A DNA stretch of 5,615 nt, from assembly GCA_937967875.1 (NCBI GenBank), contig CALBTQ010000199.1, forward strand, positions 1 to 5,615, read 5' to 3'. Within the stretch, counting starts at the first letter, position 1, and every line of letters starts with the position of its first letter. Both the position numbers and the translations under genes were made by a program. The stretch comes from an uncultured Pseudomonadota bacterium (GTDB taxonomy: Bacteria; Lernaellota; Lernaellaia; Lernaellales; Lernaellaceae). The notes under the pieces were generated by a model. The model saw only the letters and a list, made by a program, of their open reading frames with translations, ran no database searches and was not told the origin of the DNA. Of the stretch, positions 5,533-5,615 are shown in pieces.

Positions 5533-5615
5533 TCCTGGCTCGCCGCTTCCATAACGGTCAGGCGGTTCTGCTCTTCGCCCCTAGGCCGCGCAAGTCTTTG
5601 ATATTCAATCCGCCA
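5529..5615 (-). CDS. C-terminal end of an unidentified protein (partial)
   Basis: A minus-strand frame open from the window edge ends at TGA (5531-5529) with a last segment reading GEEQNRLTVMEAASQE. Only 28 residues are visible and I do not recognise them. The frame is favoured because its TGA overlaps a GTG in the usual coupling pattern with the PHP gene. A competing frame ends at 5558 with the plausible text LNIKDLRGLGAKS; a second frameshift joining the two cannot be excluded. The frame assignment is therefore tentative. Confidence 0.4.
   Translation of the reverse strand, partial: WRIEYQRLARPRGEEQNRLTVMEAASQE

Noticed and set aside
4841..5554. Plus-strand open frame across the PHP gene.
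   Set aside because: It is a shadow: the opposite strand carries all PHP metal motifs, while this frame shows no motif and no ribosome binding site.

Overview
This 5.6-kb, GC-rich window comes from a Gram-negative bacterium. It carries lptE (the lipoprotein partner of the LPS exporter LptD), a predicted outer-membrane beta-barrel protein and two other exported proteins. The convergent pair holA/rpsT behind lptE, the lipoprotein sugar hydrolase and the high-GC codon use would fit a lineage of the former Deltaproteobacteria or a neighbouring phylum. That placement is an inference, not something the sequence proves.

Layout from left to right. Positions 1-1573 (minus strand, running off the left edge) encode a lipoprotein of glycoside hydrolase family 31 closely resembling the YihQ sulfoquinovosidase. 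It keeps both catalytic aspartates but lacks the arginine/tryptophan pair that grips the sulfonate. A 190-bp divergent intergenic region (1574-1763) holds a near-consensus sigma-70 promoter and a strong Shine-Dalgarno for rpsT (1764-2045, plus strand, TTG start, ribosomal protein S20). The 3' end of rpsT overlaps by 21 bp the end of the convergent holA (DNA polymerase III delta subunit, 2025-3011).

Upstream of holA on the minus strand are lptE (3011-3559, sharing one base with holA in a TGATG junction) and an unrecognised 165-residue secreted protein (3565-4062). The three form a tight operon fed by a promoter at 4101-4129. Inside codons 6-18 of lptE lies a textbook intrinsic terminator (10-bp perfect stem followed by seven U). 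lptE has no plausible in-frame start downstream of it, so it looks like an attenuator controlling lptE-holA expression.

Further right, also on the minus strand, are a beta-barrel outer-membrane protein (4147-4857) and, four bases upstream, a PHP-family metal-dependent phosphoesterase (4862-5485). The PHP family's first metal motif (DLHLH) is encoded in frame just upstream of the only normal start codon. A GTG start overlapping the preceding gene's TGA would be ideal but is one base out of frame, so the gene appears to carry a one-base deletion, either real or a sequencing error. The last 87 bases probably hold the end of another minus-strand gene.

Together the window mixes housekeeping genes (S20, Pol III delta, LPS export) with envelope or accessory functions. 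I saw no mobile elements, CRISPR arrays, tRNAs or rRNAs.
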